Both the position numbers and the translations under genes were made by a program. This document shows, one piece after another, positions 54,041 to 62,708 of a DNA stretch of 64,000 nt. The notes below the pieces were generated by a model. That model ran no database searches, had not been told where the DNA came from, and worked only from the letters and a program-made list of their open reading frames with translations. Within the stretch, counting starts at the first letter, position 1. The number at the start of each line of letters is the position of its first letter. This DNA is from an uncultured Desulfobacter sp. (GTDB lineage: Bacteria > Desulfobacterota > Desulfobacteria > Desulfobacterales > Desulfobacteraceae): positions 4,796,501 through 4,860,500 of the forward strand of contig NZ_OY781882.1 of assembly GCF_963677125.1 (NCBI RefSeq), written 5' to 3'.

Positions 54041-55027
54041 TTAGAGGGCTTCAATTACCCCAGCAGCAATCAGAGGAATCAATATTTCATGATGCCCCAC
54101 AAGGGCATAGCCTTTTCCCCGGCCCTGGGTCGGTCGGTTGACCACATTGGTCATTGGCCGGTAATGCCGGATAAAATCCAGATTCACCGTGGTGAAATCA
54201 TCCACCTTATGGCCCAGATTTCGAACCAGGGTCAAGGCTTTTAAGAATACTTCAGGAAGAATGACTGCTGATCCTGCATTGATGAATACACCGTGTTCAA
54301 GGTCTGCCAGGGTTGAGGCCAGGGTCTTGAAATCATGAAGGGTTGCCTCGCCGCAGGCGGCGCCGTCAAAGCCCGGGTGCATATGGATGATGTCCGTACC
54401 AATGGCCACATGGACGGTTACGGGTAAATCCAGGCGAGCACCGGCAGCGGTCAGGCTTGAGTCCTTAAACGGCAGGTTTAGGTCTTCAATAAGTTGACCC
54501 ACGGCACGTCCCAGTCCTATTTTTTTTTCATCGGCCATGGCAATGGCCTGGTTGAGCAGTTCCGAGGTTTCCTGGGCCATGCCGAAGCTGCCTGATCCCA
54601 GACTTTCGGCCACATCCTCACTGGTGCGGCCGGTGAACGCGACTTCAAAATCATGGATGATGCATGATCCGTTCATGGCCAGATGGGTAATTACGCCTTT
54701 TTCCATGAGATCAATCAGGATGGGGGCCATGCCGGTTTTGACCACATGCCCGCCCATGCCGAAACAGACATTGCGGTGTTTCCTGGCGGCAATAGCAATG
54801 GCGTTAACCACATTCCGGATATCTTTGCCTGCAAGAATGGCGGGGAGCCGGTCCAAGAAAGTCCCAAGGCCTGCGCCCTTTGTCCAGGGGGTGGCAAAAT
54901 CATCCCGGGATACCAGGCTTTTTCTGTCTTTAATGGAATAGGTGGAAAGTTTTGAGTAGTCCAGTTTTGAATGATCCGGTTTTGAACCATAGTGGGGGGA
55001 CTGTTTTGTTCCGTTTTTATTGGGCAT
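54041..55027 (-). CDS. Conserved protein of unclear family, coupled to gmhA
   Basis: The ATG at 55027 with AAGGA nine bases upstream gives 328 residues; a GTG six codons earlier is possible. It looks like a soluble Rossmann-type enzyme: NVCFGMGGHVVKTGMAPILIDLMEKG, MNGSCIIHDFEVAFTGRTSEDV, ARLDLPVTVHVAIGTDIIHMHPGFDG and NAGSAVILPEVFLKAL are the conserved-looking stretches. The glycine-rich substrate loop and order vaguely recall deoxyhypusine-synthase-like proteins, which is a weak guess. It overlaps the end of gmhA by 11 bases, so a role in sugar-phosphate or cell-surface metabolism is suggested by context only. Confidence 0.8.
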   Translation of the reverse strand: MPNKNGTKQSPHYGSKPDHSKLDYSKLSTYSIKDRKSLVSRDDFATPWTKGAGLGTFLDRLPAILAGKDIRNVVNAIAIAARKHRNVCFGMGGHVVKTGMAPILIDLMEKGVITHLAMNGSCIIHDFEVAFTGRTSEDVAESLGSGSFGMAQETSELLNQAIAMADEKKIGLGRAVGQLIEDLNLPFKDSSLTAAGARLDLPVTVHVAIGTDIIHMHPGFDGAACGEATLHDFKTLASTLADLEHGVFINAGSAVILPEVFLKALTLVRNLGHKVDDFTTVNLDFIRHYRPMTNVVNRPTQGRGKGYALVGHHEILIPLIAAGVIEAL

Positions 55028-55589
55028 GGAACAGCATCCTTTCACAAAGATCGCAAAGAATATGGCCCAGAGTGATATGAACCTCCTGGATACGGGCTGT
55101 TACGGGGCTGTCCACACAAAAAGCCATATCACTTATTTGTCTGAGCTTCCCCCCGGCTCCGGAAAAGCAGACCAGGGTAAGCCCCTGATCCTTTGCCACG
55201 GCTGCTGCCCGGATTACATTGGGAGAATTGCCTGAAGTAGAGATCCCAATTGCCATATCATTTTTGTGGCCTAAAGCCTGGACCTGTTTTGAAAAAATTT
55301 CGTCAAAGGAGTAGTCGTTGCCGATACTGGTGATAATAGATGTGTCGCAGGTCAGGGCAATGGCGGGTAATGGTTTACGTTCCATCTGAAACCGGTTGAC
55401 AAATTCTGCTGCAATGTGCTGGCAGTCTGCCGCAGACCCCCCATTGCCAAAAAGCAGCAGTTTTCCGCCGGCTTCAAGGGTGGCTGCCATTTGCTGCGCA
55501 CAGGTTTCAATAAGATCCTCATGGGCTGCAAAAAAATTTTGCTTGGTGTCAATGGCATCCTGAACAGTCTGCCGGATCAGTTCTTTCAT
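55017..55589 (-). CDS. gmhA: Sedoheptulose 7-phosphate isomerase-type SIS protein
   Basis: GmhA turns sedoheptulose 7-phosphate into D-glycero-D-manno-heptose 7-phosphate for lipopolysaccharide heptose. The 190 residues hold the SIS domain with LLFGNGGSAADCQHIAAEFVNRF, ITSIGNDYSFDEIFSKQV and GISTSGNSPNVIRAA, then HITLGHILCDLCER near the C-terminus with the metal/active-site His. No other heptose gene is adjacent; the downstream partner overlaps by 11 bases. Confidence 0.93.
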   Translation of the reverse strand: MKELIRQTVQDAIDTKQNFFAAHEDLIETCAQQMAATLEAGGKLLLFGNGGSAADCQHIAAEFVNRFQMERKPLPAIALTCDTSIITSIGNDYSFDEIFSKQVQALGHKNDMAIGISTSGNSPNVIRAAAVAKDQGLTLVCFSGAGGKLRQISDMAFCVDSPVTARIQEVHITLGHILCDLCERMLFHAQ

Positions 55590-55655
55590 TTGTTTCCTTT
55601 TCTTTTAAATCCCCTTGCCTTGAACTTGTATACAAGTTACCGGTACTTGACGGTG

Positions 55656-56885
55656 TCAGGCTGATTTGATGGTACTGTCCAGATTTTTTTCTTCAATTTG
55701 GGCTTGGAGGTTTTGAATCTCTTCAAGATATTGTTGGTACCGTTTGTTTTCAGGGTCAAGATCCAAACTTTTTTTTGCAAAGCTCAGCGCAATGGGCAGA
55801 TTTTTTTTCTGGAACGCCATGACTCTGGCATAGCCGGACAACGCCTCCGGATCATTGGGGTTGAGTTTTATTGCCTGGTTGAACTGGGCTGCGGCACCCG
55901 GGGCATCTTCTTTTTCTATGAAGATCTGTCCTTTTATTCTGAACGCAGTACCTGATTCGGGTTTGAGCCCGATGGCGGCGTCCAGGTGGGTCATGGCGTC
56001 ATCAAATTTTTTTTCCTTAGACAAAAGATACCCCAAAAGCAGTTCTATTTCAAAAATATCGGGGTTGATGCCATGGGCTTTTTTAAGGTAGGCCAAGGCT
56101 GAATCGTTATTGCCGTTGATTCGATGGACCAGAGCGATGTTGTGGATGACCATCACTTCTTCAGGGTTGATATTGCGGGCTTTTTCAAAGAACTCTATGG
56201 CCTTGTCCAGGTACCCGTCTACCCCAAAGGCCACGCCCAGGCTGTTGAGCAGGTTAATATTGGTTGGGGCAATGGAGAGGCCTTTTTCATATTCAGTAAT
56301 GGCTGCGTCAATTTTTTTGAGCGCAAACAGCCTGTCTCCACTGATATTCAGGGTAAGACCGTCAAATGCAACGGCATGTCCGGGGCCGAAAAATGCGGCG
56401 TGATCAAGGGCTTTGAGCGCACACCCAGCCATTTCTTCAACCGGAAAATAATGGAAAGGGAAGCAAATTGTTCCCATAATCAGTTCAATATTCAGGGCCT
56501 GGGAGATTTTTTTATTTAGCAGATTAAGCAGTTTATTACCCTGTTCAGGGGTCTGGTAATCCCAAAATCCAAAGATGGCCGTGAAGGGGTCAAGGCATTC
56601 CCAGATACCTCTGTCTTCATCGAGCACCGAATGAAAACAATTGTGGAAAACTTCATTGGCTTTGTCAATCACATCTTCCGGTGCTGCCGGATCAATTTGT
56701 ATCGCCGTTGTAGTAAACGTTTTTTGGGAAGTGCAGGTGTCTGCGATACGCCGGGTAAAAATTTCAAATTCCTTTGATGGCCGGCTAATCAGGTCCGAAT
56801 AGTAAACGTCCGGGGAATTAAGGTCTGGCGCATCCCCGGTTGTTTTTAAAAATTGGATCTCTTTTGCAGTGAATTTTAGCATCAT
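55656..56885 (-). CDS. TPR protein with a degenerate GGDEF-like N-terminus
   Basis: The ATG at 56885 lies three bases after the selA stop; longer in-frame readings overlap selA and look like shadow sequence. The 409 residues divide into an N-terminal domain (about 15-175) and eight or so TPR-like repeats (about 180-395, for example FALKKIDAAITEYEKGLSIAP, NPEEVMVIHNIALVHRINGN, NPNDPEALSGYARVMAF). The N-terminal part has a nucleotide-cyclase-like pattern (FTTTAIQID, GIWECLDPFTAIFGF, CALKALDHAAFFGPG) but no GGDEF motif, so it would be inactive. Function unknown; coupling to selA is the only context. Confidence 0.8.
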   Translation of the reverse strand: MMLKFTAKEIQFLKTTGDAPDLNSPDVYYSDLISRPSKEFEIFTRRIADTCTSQKTFTTTAIQIDPAAPEDVIDKANEVFHNCFHSVLDEDRGIWECLDPFTAIFGFWDYQTPEQGNKLLNLLNKKISQALNIELIMGTICFPFHYFPVEEMAGCALKALDHAAFFGPGHAVAFDGLTLNISGDRLFALKKIDAAITEYEKGLSIAPTNINLLNSLGVAFGVDGYLDKAIEFFEKARNINPEEVMVIHNIALVHRINGNNDSALAYLKKAHGINPDIFEIELLLGYLLSKEKKFDDAMTHLDAAIGLKPESGTAFRIKGQIFIEKEDAPGAAAQFNQAIKLNPNDPEALSGYARVMAFQKKNLPIALSFAKKSLDLDPENKRYQQYLEEIQNLQAQIEEKNLDSTIKSA

Positions 56886-56887
56886 GA

Positions 56888-58294
56888 TTAATCTATCAGC
56901 TTTTTTAAGATATTGGCAAGGATCTTGTCCTGACCGGGTTGAAGCGTTCTGGGGTCTATGATAAACCAATCGTCCTCAATGCGTCCCATTACGGCCGGAT
57001 CAAAGTCCCGCAGTTTTTTATCCAGGGCTGTTACGGACATGGCGTTGGGCCGGATGGTCAGGCACCGGGTGGGCAGGGTCAATCCGGGGTAAGAACCGCC
57101 GCCCGGCCTGGACTCCATATCTGCCAAGGCAAGTTCCGCCTTGTTCCCCACAGCTTGGGTGACCAGAGAAAGCAGAACCTCGGCCTTCTGACAGAGCTGT
57201 TCATAGGGCACGGTCAACATTCTCAGCGTGGGGATCTCTTCAATCGCCACCTGGGTATCCCGGTAAAGCTTGAATGTTGCTTCCAAACCTGCCAGGGTCA
57301 TTTTGTCGATGCGCAGGGCCCGGGTCAGCGGGTTAGCCTTGATTTGGTCCATGTACTGTTTTGTTCCCACAATAATGCCGGCCTGGGGGCCGCCAAGGAG
57401 TTTGTCTCCGCTGAAGGTGACAACGTCGGCACCCGAGGCCACCTGTTCAAACACCGGGGGTTCAGACGGCAGCCCAAACACGCTGAAGTCAATCAGTGTA
57501 CCCGAGCCTAAGTCTTCCATTACCGGAATGCCATGGGATTTTCCGATGCCCACTAATTCCTTGAGGGAAACCGATTTGGTAAATCCTTCAATTTTATAAT
57601 TGGATGTGTGGACCTTGAGTAAAAGCCCGGTCTCTTCGGTAACGGCATTGGCATAATCATGAGGGTGGGTACGGTTGGTGGTCCCCACTTCTTTTAAAAT
57701 ACACCCGCTTTTTATCATGACGTCCGGCACCCTGAAGGAACCGCCGATCTCCACAAGTTCTCCTCTGGACACAATGACCTGTCGTCCCTGGGCAAGGGTG
57801 TTTAAGGCCAGAAGTACTGCGCCGGCATTGTTGTTTACGGCCATGGCGGCCTGGGCGCCTGTCAATTCGCAGATCAGTTCTTCAATTGCTGCGTAGCGGA
57901 TGCCGCGTTTGCCCGTTGATAGGTTGAGTTCAAGATTGGAATAAGAGGATGCCACGGCCATGATATTATCCAAAGCGTCTTGGCAGAGCAGCGCCCTGCC
58001 AAGATTGGTGTGCAACACCACACCAGTGGCGTTGATCAAAGGATTGAGCCTGTTTTTCATTTTTTGGCCGGCAAGCAGGGCCGTCTGCTTTAGAATCGCT
58101 TCATCAGAGGTGATTGCAGGTTTGTCTTTAAGTATTTGTTTGCGGGTATTGTCAATGGCCCTACGAATGGATTCAAGTATAAGGCTGCGCGGTATTTGTC
58201 TAAATTGTTCATCTGTTTCGGCAAGGGCCAGAATATGATCCACACCGGGCAGGGATTTTAATTGTAAATGCTTATCAGGCATGGGTTGTTTCAT
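56888..58294 (-). CDS. selA: L-seryl-tRNA(Sec) selenium transferase (selenocysteine synthase)
   Basis: SelA is a PLP enzyme that converts seryl-tRNA(Sec) to selenocysteinyl-tRNA(Sec) with selenophosphate. The 468 residues show LPGVDHIL, NATGVVLHTNLGRALL, VNNNAGAVLLAL, SRGELVEIGGSFRVPDVM, VEDLGSG-like text (VMEDLGSGTLIDF) and the PLP lysine in FSGDKLLGGPQAG. Its presence says this organism makes selenoproteins. selB and selC are not in the window; the next gene is a TPR protein starting three bases later. Confidence 0.96.
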   Translation of the reverse strand: MKQPMPDKHLQLKSLPGVDHILALAETDEQFRQIPRSLILESIRRAIDNTRKQILKDKPAITSDEAILKQTALLAGQKMKNRLNPLINATGVVLHTNLGRALLCQDALDNIMAVASSYSNLELNLSTGKRGIRYAAIEELICELTGAQAAMAVNNNAGAVLLALNTLAQGRQVIVSRGELVEIGGSFRVPDVMIKSGCILKEVGTTNRTHPHDYANAVTEETGLLLKVHTSNYKIEGFTKSVSLKELVGIGKSHGIPVMEDLGSGTLIDFSVFGLPSEPPVFEQVASGADVVTFSGDKLLGGPQAGIIVGTKQYMDQIKANPLTRALRIDKMTLAGLEATFKLYRDTQVAIEEIPTLRMLTVPYEQLCQKAEVLLSLVTQAVGNKAELALADMESRPGGGSYPGLTLPTRCLTIRPNAMSVTALDKKLRDFDPAVMGRIEDDWFIIDPRTLQPGQDKILANILKKLID

Positions 58295-58533
58295 GGGGCG
58301 TTTCCTATGTCAGTATATACTAAGGCAGATCGTTTGTGCACGGGGCCAAGGATGCACTTTCCTGATCAATTTTTGGGGGAATGTATTCGTTTTGTATGTG
58401 GTCATCCAATAAAAAAATAACGATACTGATTTTCACATTAATAGCTTTAATTATCATTAATTCCCGAAGGGATTCAACCCTAATCTCTTCTAACCTGACA
58501 GGTTGGGCACAGTAACGGGCGTTTTGGTCCGGG
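58295..58533. other. Divergent intergenic region, selA / EF-hand-like gene
   Basis: Between the two divergent genes (58295-58615) no gene or tRNA-Sec is seen. A 13-base palindrome AACCTG-A-CAGGTT lies at 58492-58504, a size and symmetry suited to a repressor dimer. The selA promoter must lie here on the minus strand but no strong match stands out. Confidence 0.5.
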
Positions 58534-58561
58534 TAAAGTTTTAAGTTTTTGATGCCGATCT
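58534..58561 (+). promoter_or_regulatory. Sigma-28 (FliA)-like promoter
   Basis: TAAAGTTT, the full FliA -35 consensus, is followed after 12 bases by GCCGATCT, matching 6 of 8 positions of the GCCGATAA -10. The usual spacer is 11. The transcript would start near 58568, 48 bases before the ATG of the EF-hand-like gene, which has its own AAGGAGG site. Confidence 0.65.
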
Positions 58562-58615
58562 CTTTTTTTAACCAGATTTATTTAAGAAAATTTCGCAAGC
58601 GTCAAAGGAGGGGCC

Positions 58616-60022
58616 ATGAAGATAGCACAAAGCACTGTGGCGTTGTCGTCCGCTTATAATTTTGAGCAAGAGGATACACTTCAGGAGAAAACATCCTCAA
58701 AAACAACCTCTGCGGGCATTTCATCATCTCGCAATATTAGGGCACCCCAAATTGATGATCGCCTGCCCCAGGTAGTGGTAGACCGGGTTAGTATTGCCGG
58801 GGAGGCCATCCGGGAAAGCCGTTCGACATATACTCATTCTTTGTCATCTCAGTCTTGTATCTGCGTTGCCCACGAAAACGAAACCGCTGATTTTTCCCAG
58901 CAGGAGATGGTGGAAAAGATTGTCTCTACTGTGGTTAAAGAAGATGTCTCTTCCTTAAGCCTTACAGCCCTTGGCGCAGAACCGCAGTCAGTGACTGACA
59001 GCCCTTTTTCCGGGCAGGCCCGTTCCGCAAAGACCACAATTGCTCTGGATCGAACTACAAGCCATTTCGAACAGGAACAGATGACCTTTGCTTCCCGGGG
59101 ACAGGTGTTGACCGAGGATGGCTGGGCCATTGATTTTTCCTTGGAACTGGCCATGGATAGAACAACGATGACCGAAACCCGCGAGCAGGCATTGATAAGC
59201 ACCTGGCAAGAGCAAGTGACCCTGATAGATCCTTTGATTATAAACCTTGATGGTGGTTTACCTGCATTGAGCGATACCCGGTTTGAATTTGACCTTGACA
59301 ATGACGGTGCTACCGAAGAGATCAATTTTGCCGCATCCGGCTCCGGCTTTTTAAGTTTTGACAGGAACAACGACGGAACTATTAACAATGGTTCCGAATT
59401 GTTTGGCCCGAATACGAGTAACGGCTTTGATGAACTGGCTGCCTATGACCTGGATAATAACGGATGGATTGATGAGAATGATGACGTGTTTTCCAAGCTT
59501 TCCGTCTGGACCCGGGATGAAGCCGGCAATGATCTGCTTGTTTCCCTGGCAGATGCCGGCATTGGCGCTGTTTACCTTGACAATGCCGCCACCGGATTTG
59601 AATTGACTGATGCGCAGAATTCCCTTACAGGGGAGGTGGCGCGTTCAGGCCTGTTTTTGTTTGAAAACGGAAATGTGGGTATGATCCAGCAGATTGATCT
59701 TTCCGCACGGTCTACGGAAGTGGACCTGGTGTCTGTATCAGACAATCCGGCCGATCTGACCCAGGGGATCAATGCATCCTCAACACTTTCCGTACCCCTG
59801 GAAAATGAAACCCCGCTCTCCATGGAACAAACATGGCAGACCGAGGCTAAAAATTTTTTGGAAGAGATGATGCAGCAGATTCAAGACATGGAAAAACAAA
59901 TCCGCCGGATTTTTAATATAGAGTCAAAACCGGGAAACAGGCGGGGAAACGCAAACCGCCTGTTTAACCGGATCAGGCTTCACGGTAAAGGGCTAACACA
60001 CCGGACCGGGCAAGTTTTTTGA
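58616..60022 (+). CDS. EF-hand/dockerin-like calcium-binding protein, possibly flagellar regulon
   Basis: The 468-residue protein has no signal peptide. Residues 1-200 are Ser/Thr-rich and low in structure. From about 203 it carries DPLIINLDGG and then calcium-loop motifs DLDNDGATEE, DRNNDGTINNGSELFG and DLDNNGWIDENDDVFSKLSVW, which match a widespread module annotated as EF-hand or VCBS-like and often found in proteins made with motility or secreted adhesins. The C-terminus is a coiled coil ending in Arg/Asn-rich text. A sigma-28-like promoter precedes it. Its last 50 bases overlap ilvN on the other strand. Confidence 0.8.
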   Translation: MKIAQSTVALSSAYNFEQEDTLQEKTSSKTTSAGISSSRNIRAPQIDDRLPQVVVDRVSIAGEAIRESRSTYTHSLSSQSCICVAHENETADFSQQEMVEKIVSTVVKEDVSSLSLTALGAEPQSVTDSPFSGQARSAKTTIALDRTTSHFEQEQMTFASRGQVLTEDGWAIDFSLELAMDRTTMTETREQALISTWQEQVTLIDPLIINLDGGLPALSDTRFEFDLDNDGATEEINFAASGSGFLSFDRNNDGTINNGSELFGPNTSNGFDELAAYDLDNNGWIDENDDVFSKLSVWTRDEAGNDLLVSLADAGIGAVYLDNAATGFELTDAQNSLTGEVARSGLFLFENGNVGMIQQIDLSARSTEVDLVSVSDNPADLTQGINASSTLSVPLENETPLSMEQTWQTEAKNFLEEMMQQIQDMEKQIRRIFNIESKPGNRRGNANRLFNRIRLHGKGLTHRTGQVF

Positions 60023-60458
60023 TGCCAAAGGGTGACAATTTTTCAAGAAGAATGTCAATGGTGTTCTCATCTCCGCACACTTCGAAAATAAAGTGCCGAG
60101 AGCCTTCATCCATCATGGTGCCTTTGAACGCCTGAATTAAGGATTTAAGCTCATCGTGATTTTCGGGCAGGGCCTTGACGCAGATCAGGGCCATTTCCCT
60201 TTTTACGGCCTTTTCAACGGTCATGTCCCTGAGCTTGATGACGTTTACCAGACGTTTGATCTGTTTCATGCACTGCTCTAAAATTTCCGGGCGTGTGTAG
60301 GTAGTGATTGTGATTCTGGACATGTTGGGATTTGCCGTGGGCGCACCGCAGATGGTTTCAATATTATATCCCCTGCCGGCAAAAAGCCCAGTGATTCTGG
60401 CCGTCACTCCAGGTTCATTTTCAACCAACATGGTCAGGGTGTATCTGTTTTTTTTCAA
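59973..60458 (-). CDS. ilvN: Acetolactate synthase small (regulatory) subunit
   Basis: IlvN/IlvH binds valine through its N-terminal ACT domain and activates the large subunit of acetolactate synthase. The 161 residues show YTLTMLVENEPGVTARITGLFAGRGYNIE, RITITTYT, KQIKRLVNVIKLRDMT and the C-terminal SGVLALYRE. No ilvB or ilvC is adjacent. Instead its ATG overlaps the stop of a diguanylate cyclase gene (ATGA), so it is cotranslated with it. Its 3' end overlaps the EF-hand-like gene by 50 bases. Confidence 0.93.
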   Translation of the reverse strand: MKKNRYTLTMLVENEPGVTARITGLFAGRGYNIETICGAPTANPNMSRITITTYTRPEILEQCMKQIKRLVNVIKLRDMTVEKAVKREMALICVKALPENHDELKSLIQAFKGTMMDEGSRHFIFEVCGDENTIDILLEKLSPFGIKKLARSGVLALYREA

Positions 60459-61507
60459 GGGGACGTTACCTCTTTGCCATTGTGGGTGCAGGTGCGGTTA
60501 CGGCCGTTTTCCTTGGCTGTATATAGCGCTTTGTCCGCCCGTGCAACGAAGGTATCTAAGTCTTCGCCGGGAATGAATTGGGCTACGCCCATGGAGATGG
60601 TGATGGTGCCGATATCTTTGCCTGAGCTTTTGGACTGCCATCTCATTTTTTCAAGGCTTATGCGGATTTGTTCGGCCACGGTAAATCCACCGTCTATTTT
60701 GGTTTCAGGCAAGGCCATGATAAATTCTTCACCGCCGAATCTGCCGGCAATATCCTTGCCTTTTATATGTTTTTGTAAAAGTTTGGATATCAGTTTAAGT
60801 ACATTGTCGCCGGTAAGATGGCCATAGGTGTCATTTATTCGCTTAAACCGGTCGATGTCTGCAAGGATCAGAGTTAAAGGGGGGGGCTCCTGCTGGGCCT
60901 CTTTCATGTGCTGCTCGACGGCATCTTCAAAACCTCGGCGGTTAAGAAGACCTGTGAGCATATCCGTTTTTGCCGCTTTTCTCAGGTTTTTAAGTTCCAG
61001 CTTTAGTTCATTAAGCTCGTTGATGGTGCTGTGGATATTGTTTTTAAGATCTGTATTGCTGTCAATAATTCCCTGGGTTTGTAAAACAATATCCCGGCAA
61101 ATGTTTTTAATGTCCGGTTCGTTTGAGGCATTGTTCAAGTCCTCAACATGGGACTTAAGCAGGTTGCTCTGTTCGCCCATATGGTTTCCGGCCTCGGTAA
61201 GGCGGGAGGTCATTCCGTGAAGAAGGCTTCCCGCTTTTTTGGTTTGCTCTTCGGTATTAAGGAACTGTCTGTCGGAAACGTGGTGTCTAAACCATTCAAG
61301 GACCTTTTGGTAATCTATGAGTTCTTTGTTTTCGCGGGCAGCCTGGATATCCTTGTTAAGTTTAGAATTCTGGCCTGAGGCATACTCATACCACACCGAA
61401 TAGGCAATAGGGGTATAGGGAAGTTTGAGCTCTGAGAGCTCTTTGAGGATTATTCGCAGATATCTTCCTGATGCTTCCTGGGAATCGAGATATAAATTTT
61501 TTAGCAT
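60455..61507 (-). CDS. GGDEF diguanylate cyclase
   Basis: The 350-residue protein has a helical N-terminal half (residues 1-170, with coiled coil near NELKLELKNLRKAA) and a GGDEF domain from DMLTGLLNRRGFEDAV through ILADIDRFKRINDTYGHLTGD to the active-site RFGGEEF. It should make cyclic di-GMP from GTP. The inhibitory RxxD site five residues before GGEEF reads KGKD, so product inhibition may be weak. No membrane span is present. Its stop overlaps the ilvN start by four bases. Confidence 0.93.
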   Translation of the reverse strand: MLKNLYLDSQEASGRYLRIILKELSELKLPYTPIAYSVWYEYASGQNSKLNKDIQAARENKELIDYQKVLEWFRHHVSDRQFLNTEEQTKKAGSLLHGMTSRLTEAGNHMGEQSNLLKSHVEDLNNASNEPDIKNICRDIVLQTQGIIDSNTDLKNNIHSTINELNELKLELKNLRKAAKTDMLTGLLNRRGFEDAVEQHMKEAQQEPPPLTLILADIDRFKRINDTYGHLTGDNVLKLISKLLQKHIKGKDIAGRFGGEEFIMALPETKIDGGFTVAEQIRISLEKMRWQSKSSGKDIGTITISMGVAQFIPGEDLDTFVARADKALYTAKENGRNRTCTHNGKEVTSP

Positions 61508-61783
61508 TAAGTGTACTTCCGTTATCTTTTATTTGGCCTCGAAATTAATGGTTATTGATTCTGCGTTACATTTGCAGTTAAAAAATAGCCATTGGGCACT
61601 TGGAAGATAAGAACATTAATTTTGTTATCATGAAATCCTCTACAGAAGCAATAAAAAATCTTATTTTTGGACAGCAGAGAACTAATTAGGTTTATGTTTT
61701 TTTAAAGGTAAAAAGTCCTCTTTTGTGGTAAGATCCACGTAATTTTTATTTATGTAAGACATTTAAGATCACAAAGGGTACTC

Positions 61784-62518
61784 ATGCAGAAGACAGCAAA
61801 AGAATATATTATTTTTCCTTTGGATTTCCCCTCCATGGAAGCCGCACAATCGCATATCCGGCAGCTTGACGGCCGGGTGGGCATGTTTAAAATTGGTCTT
61901 GAGCTATTTATCCGCCAAGGGCCGGCTGTGGTGGAGATGGTCAGAAAATTGTCCAGTGCCGGTATCTTTTTGGATTTGAAACTGCATGATATCTCTGCCA
62001 CGGTCGGTCGGGCCATGGCCCGGGTCGCCGAGCTTGGTGTTGATCTGGTAACCATCCACGGGTCTTCCTCACAAAAAATGCTTGAATCAGCCGTTGAAAA
62101 TGCAGGAAATACCAAGGTGCTTGCCGTGACCCTGCTTACGGATAATGATGCAGATACGGTTCGTGTCCAGGGGTTTAAGGATGAATATGTTAATGCCCCG
62201 GAAAAACTGGTGCTGTTGCGGGCTCACATGGCCTTGGAGGCCGGATGTGCAGGCGTGGTGTGTTCAGGGCAGGAGGCCGCCATGTTGAAAACGCAACTGG
62301 GCAGGCAGTGCCTGACTGTTACGCCGGGAATCCGGCCCCAATGGAGTCTGACGCCTGGAGATGACCAAAAACGGGTAGTTACCCCAGCTAAGGCTGTGCA
62401 GGCGGGTTCTGATTATATTGTCATTGGCAGACCTATCCGGGATGCTGAAGATCCGGCTATGGCCGCTGAAAAGGTGGCCTCAGAAATTGAAGCTGGTCTG
62501 TCAGGTTCTGCCCCGTAA
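61784..62518 (+). CDS. pyrF: Orotidine 5'-phosphate decarboxylase
   Basis: PyrF makes UMP from OMP, the last step of pyrimidine synthesis. The 244 residues show IFPLDFPSMEAAQ (first catalytic Asp), FKIGLELF, the core FLDLKLHDI with Lys and Asp of the Asp-Lys-Asp catalytic set, TIHGSSS, TPGIRPQWS and YIVIGRPIRDAEDP. It is monocistronic as far as can be seen, followed by a palindromic repeat. No strong ribosome binding site is seen (AAAGGG, seven bases upstream). Confidence 0.96.
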   Translation: MQKTAKEYIIFPLDFPSMEAAQSHIRQLDGRVGMFKIGLELFIRQGPAVVEMVRKLSSAGIFLDLKLHDISATVGRAMARVAELGVDLVTIHGSSSQKMLESAVENAGNTKVLAVTLLTDNDADTVRVQGFKDEYVNAPEKLVLLRAHMALEAGCAGVVCSGQEAAMLKTQLGRQCLTVTPGIRPQWSLTPGDDQKRVVTPAKAVQAGSDYIVIGRPIRDAEDPAMAAEKVASEIEAGLSGSAP

Positions 62519-62578
62519 GGGCTGGCACAAGAAATAACGAAAAAATTTGTTTTAAAGTAGTGTCTGGACAAAGAACCG

Positions 62579-62701
62579 TTTTTGGATGATAACTTTCCCA
62601 GATGCAAGGCACAAAAAAAGTTAAAACCGGAGCATACTATGGTATGTGAGGATTTTAACTTTTTTTGTAACGCGGCAAATGGGTGAGTTATCGTTCAAAA
62701 A
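62579..62701. repeat. 123-bp palindromic intergenic repeat, copy 3 (inverted)
   Basis: It has the same length as copies 1 and 2 but the opposite orientation: CCCAGATGCAAGGC is on the left and CGCGGCAAATGGGTGA on the right. The stem beneath the tip has changed in both arms together (AAGTTAAAACCGG with GGATTTTAACTT, instead of AAATTTGGAACCGG with GGATTGCAAATTT). The tip is CATAC-TATG-GTATG and the mismatch CCGGAG/TGAGG is kept. Confidence 0.85.
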
Positions 62702-62708
62702 TCAATTA

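Noticed and set aside
58295..58615. tRNA-Sec (selC) or a c-di-GMP riboswitch near selA
   Set aside because: No 90-base cloverleaf with a TCA anticodon and no conserved GEMM core could be found in this gap.
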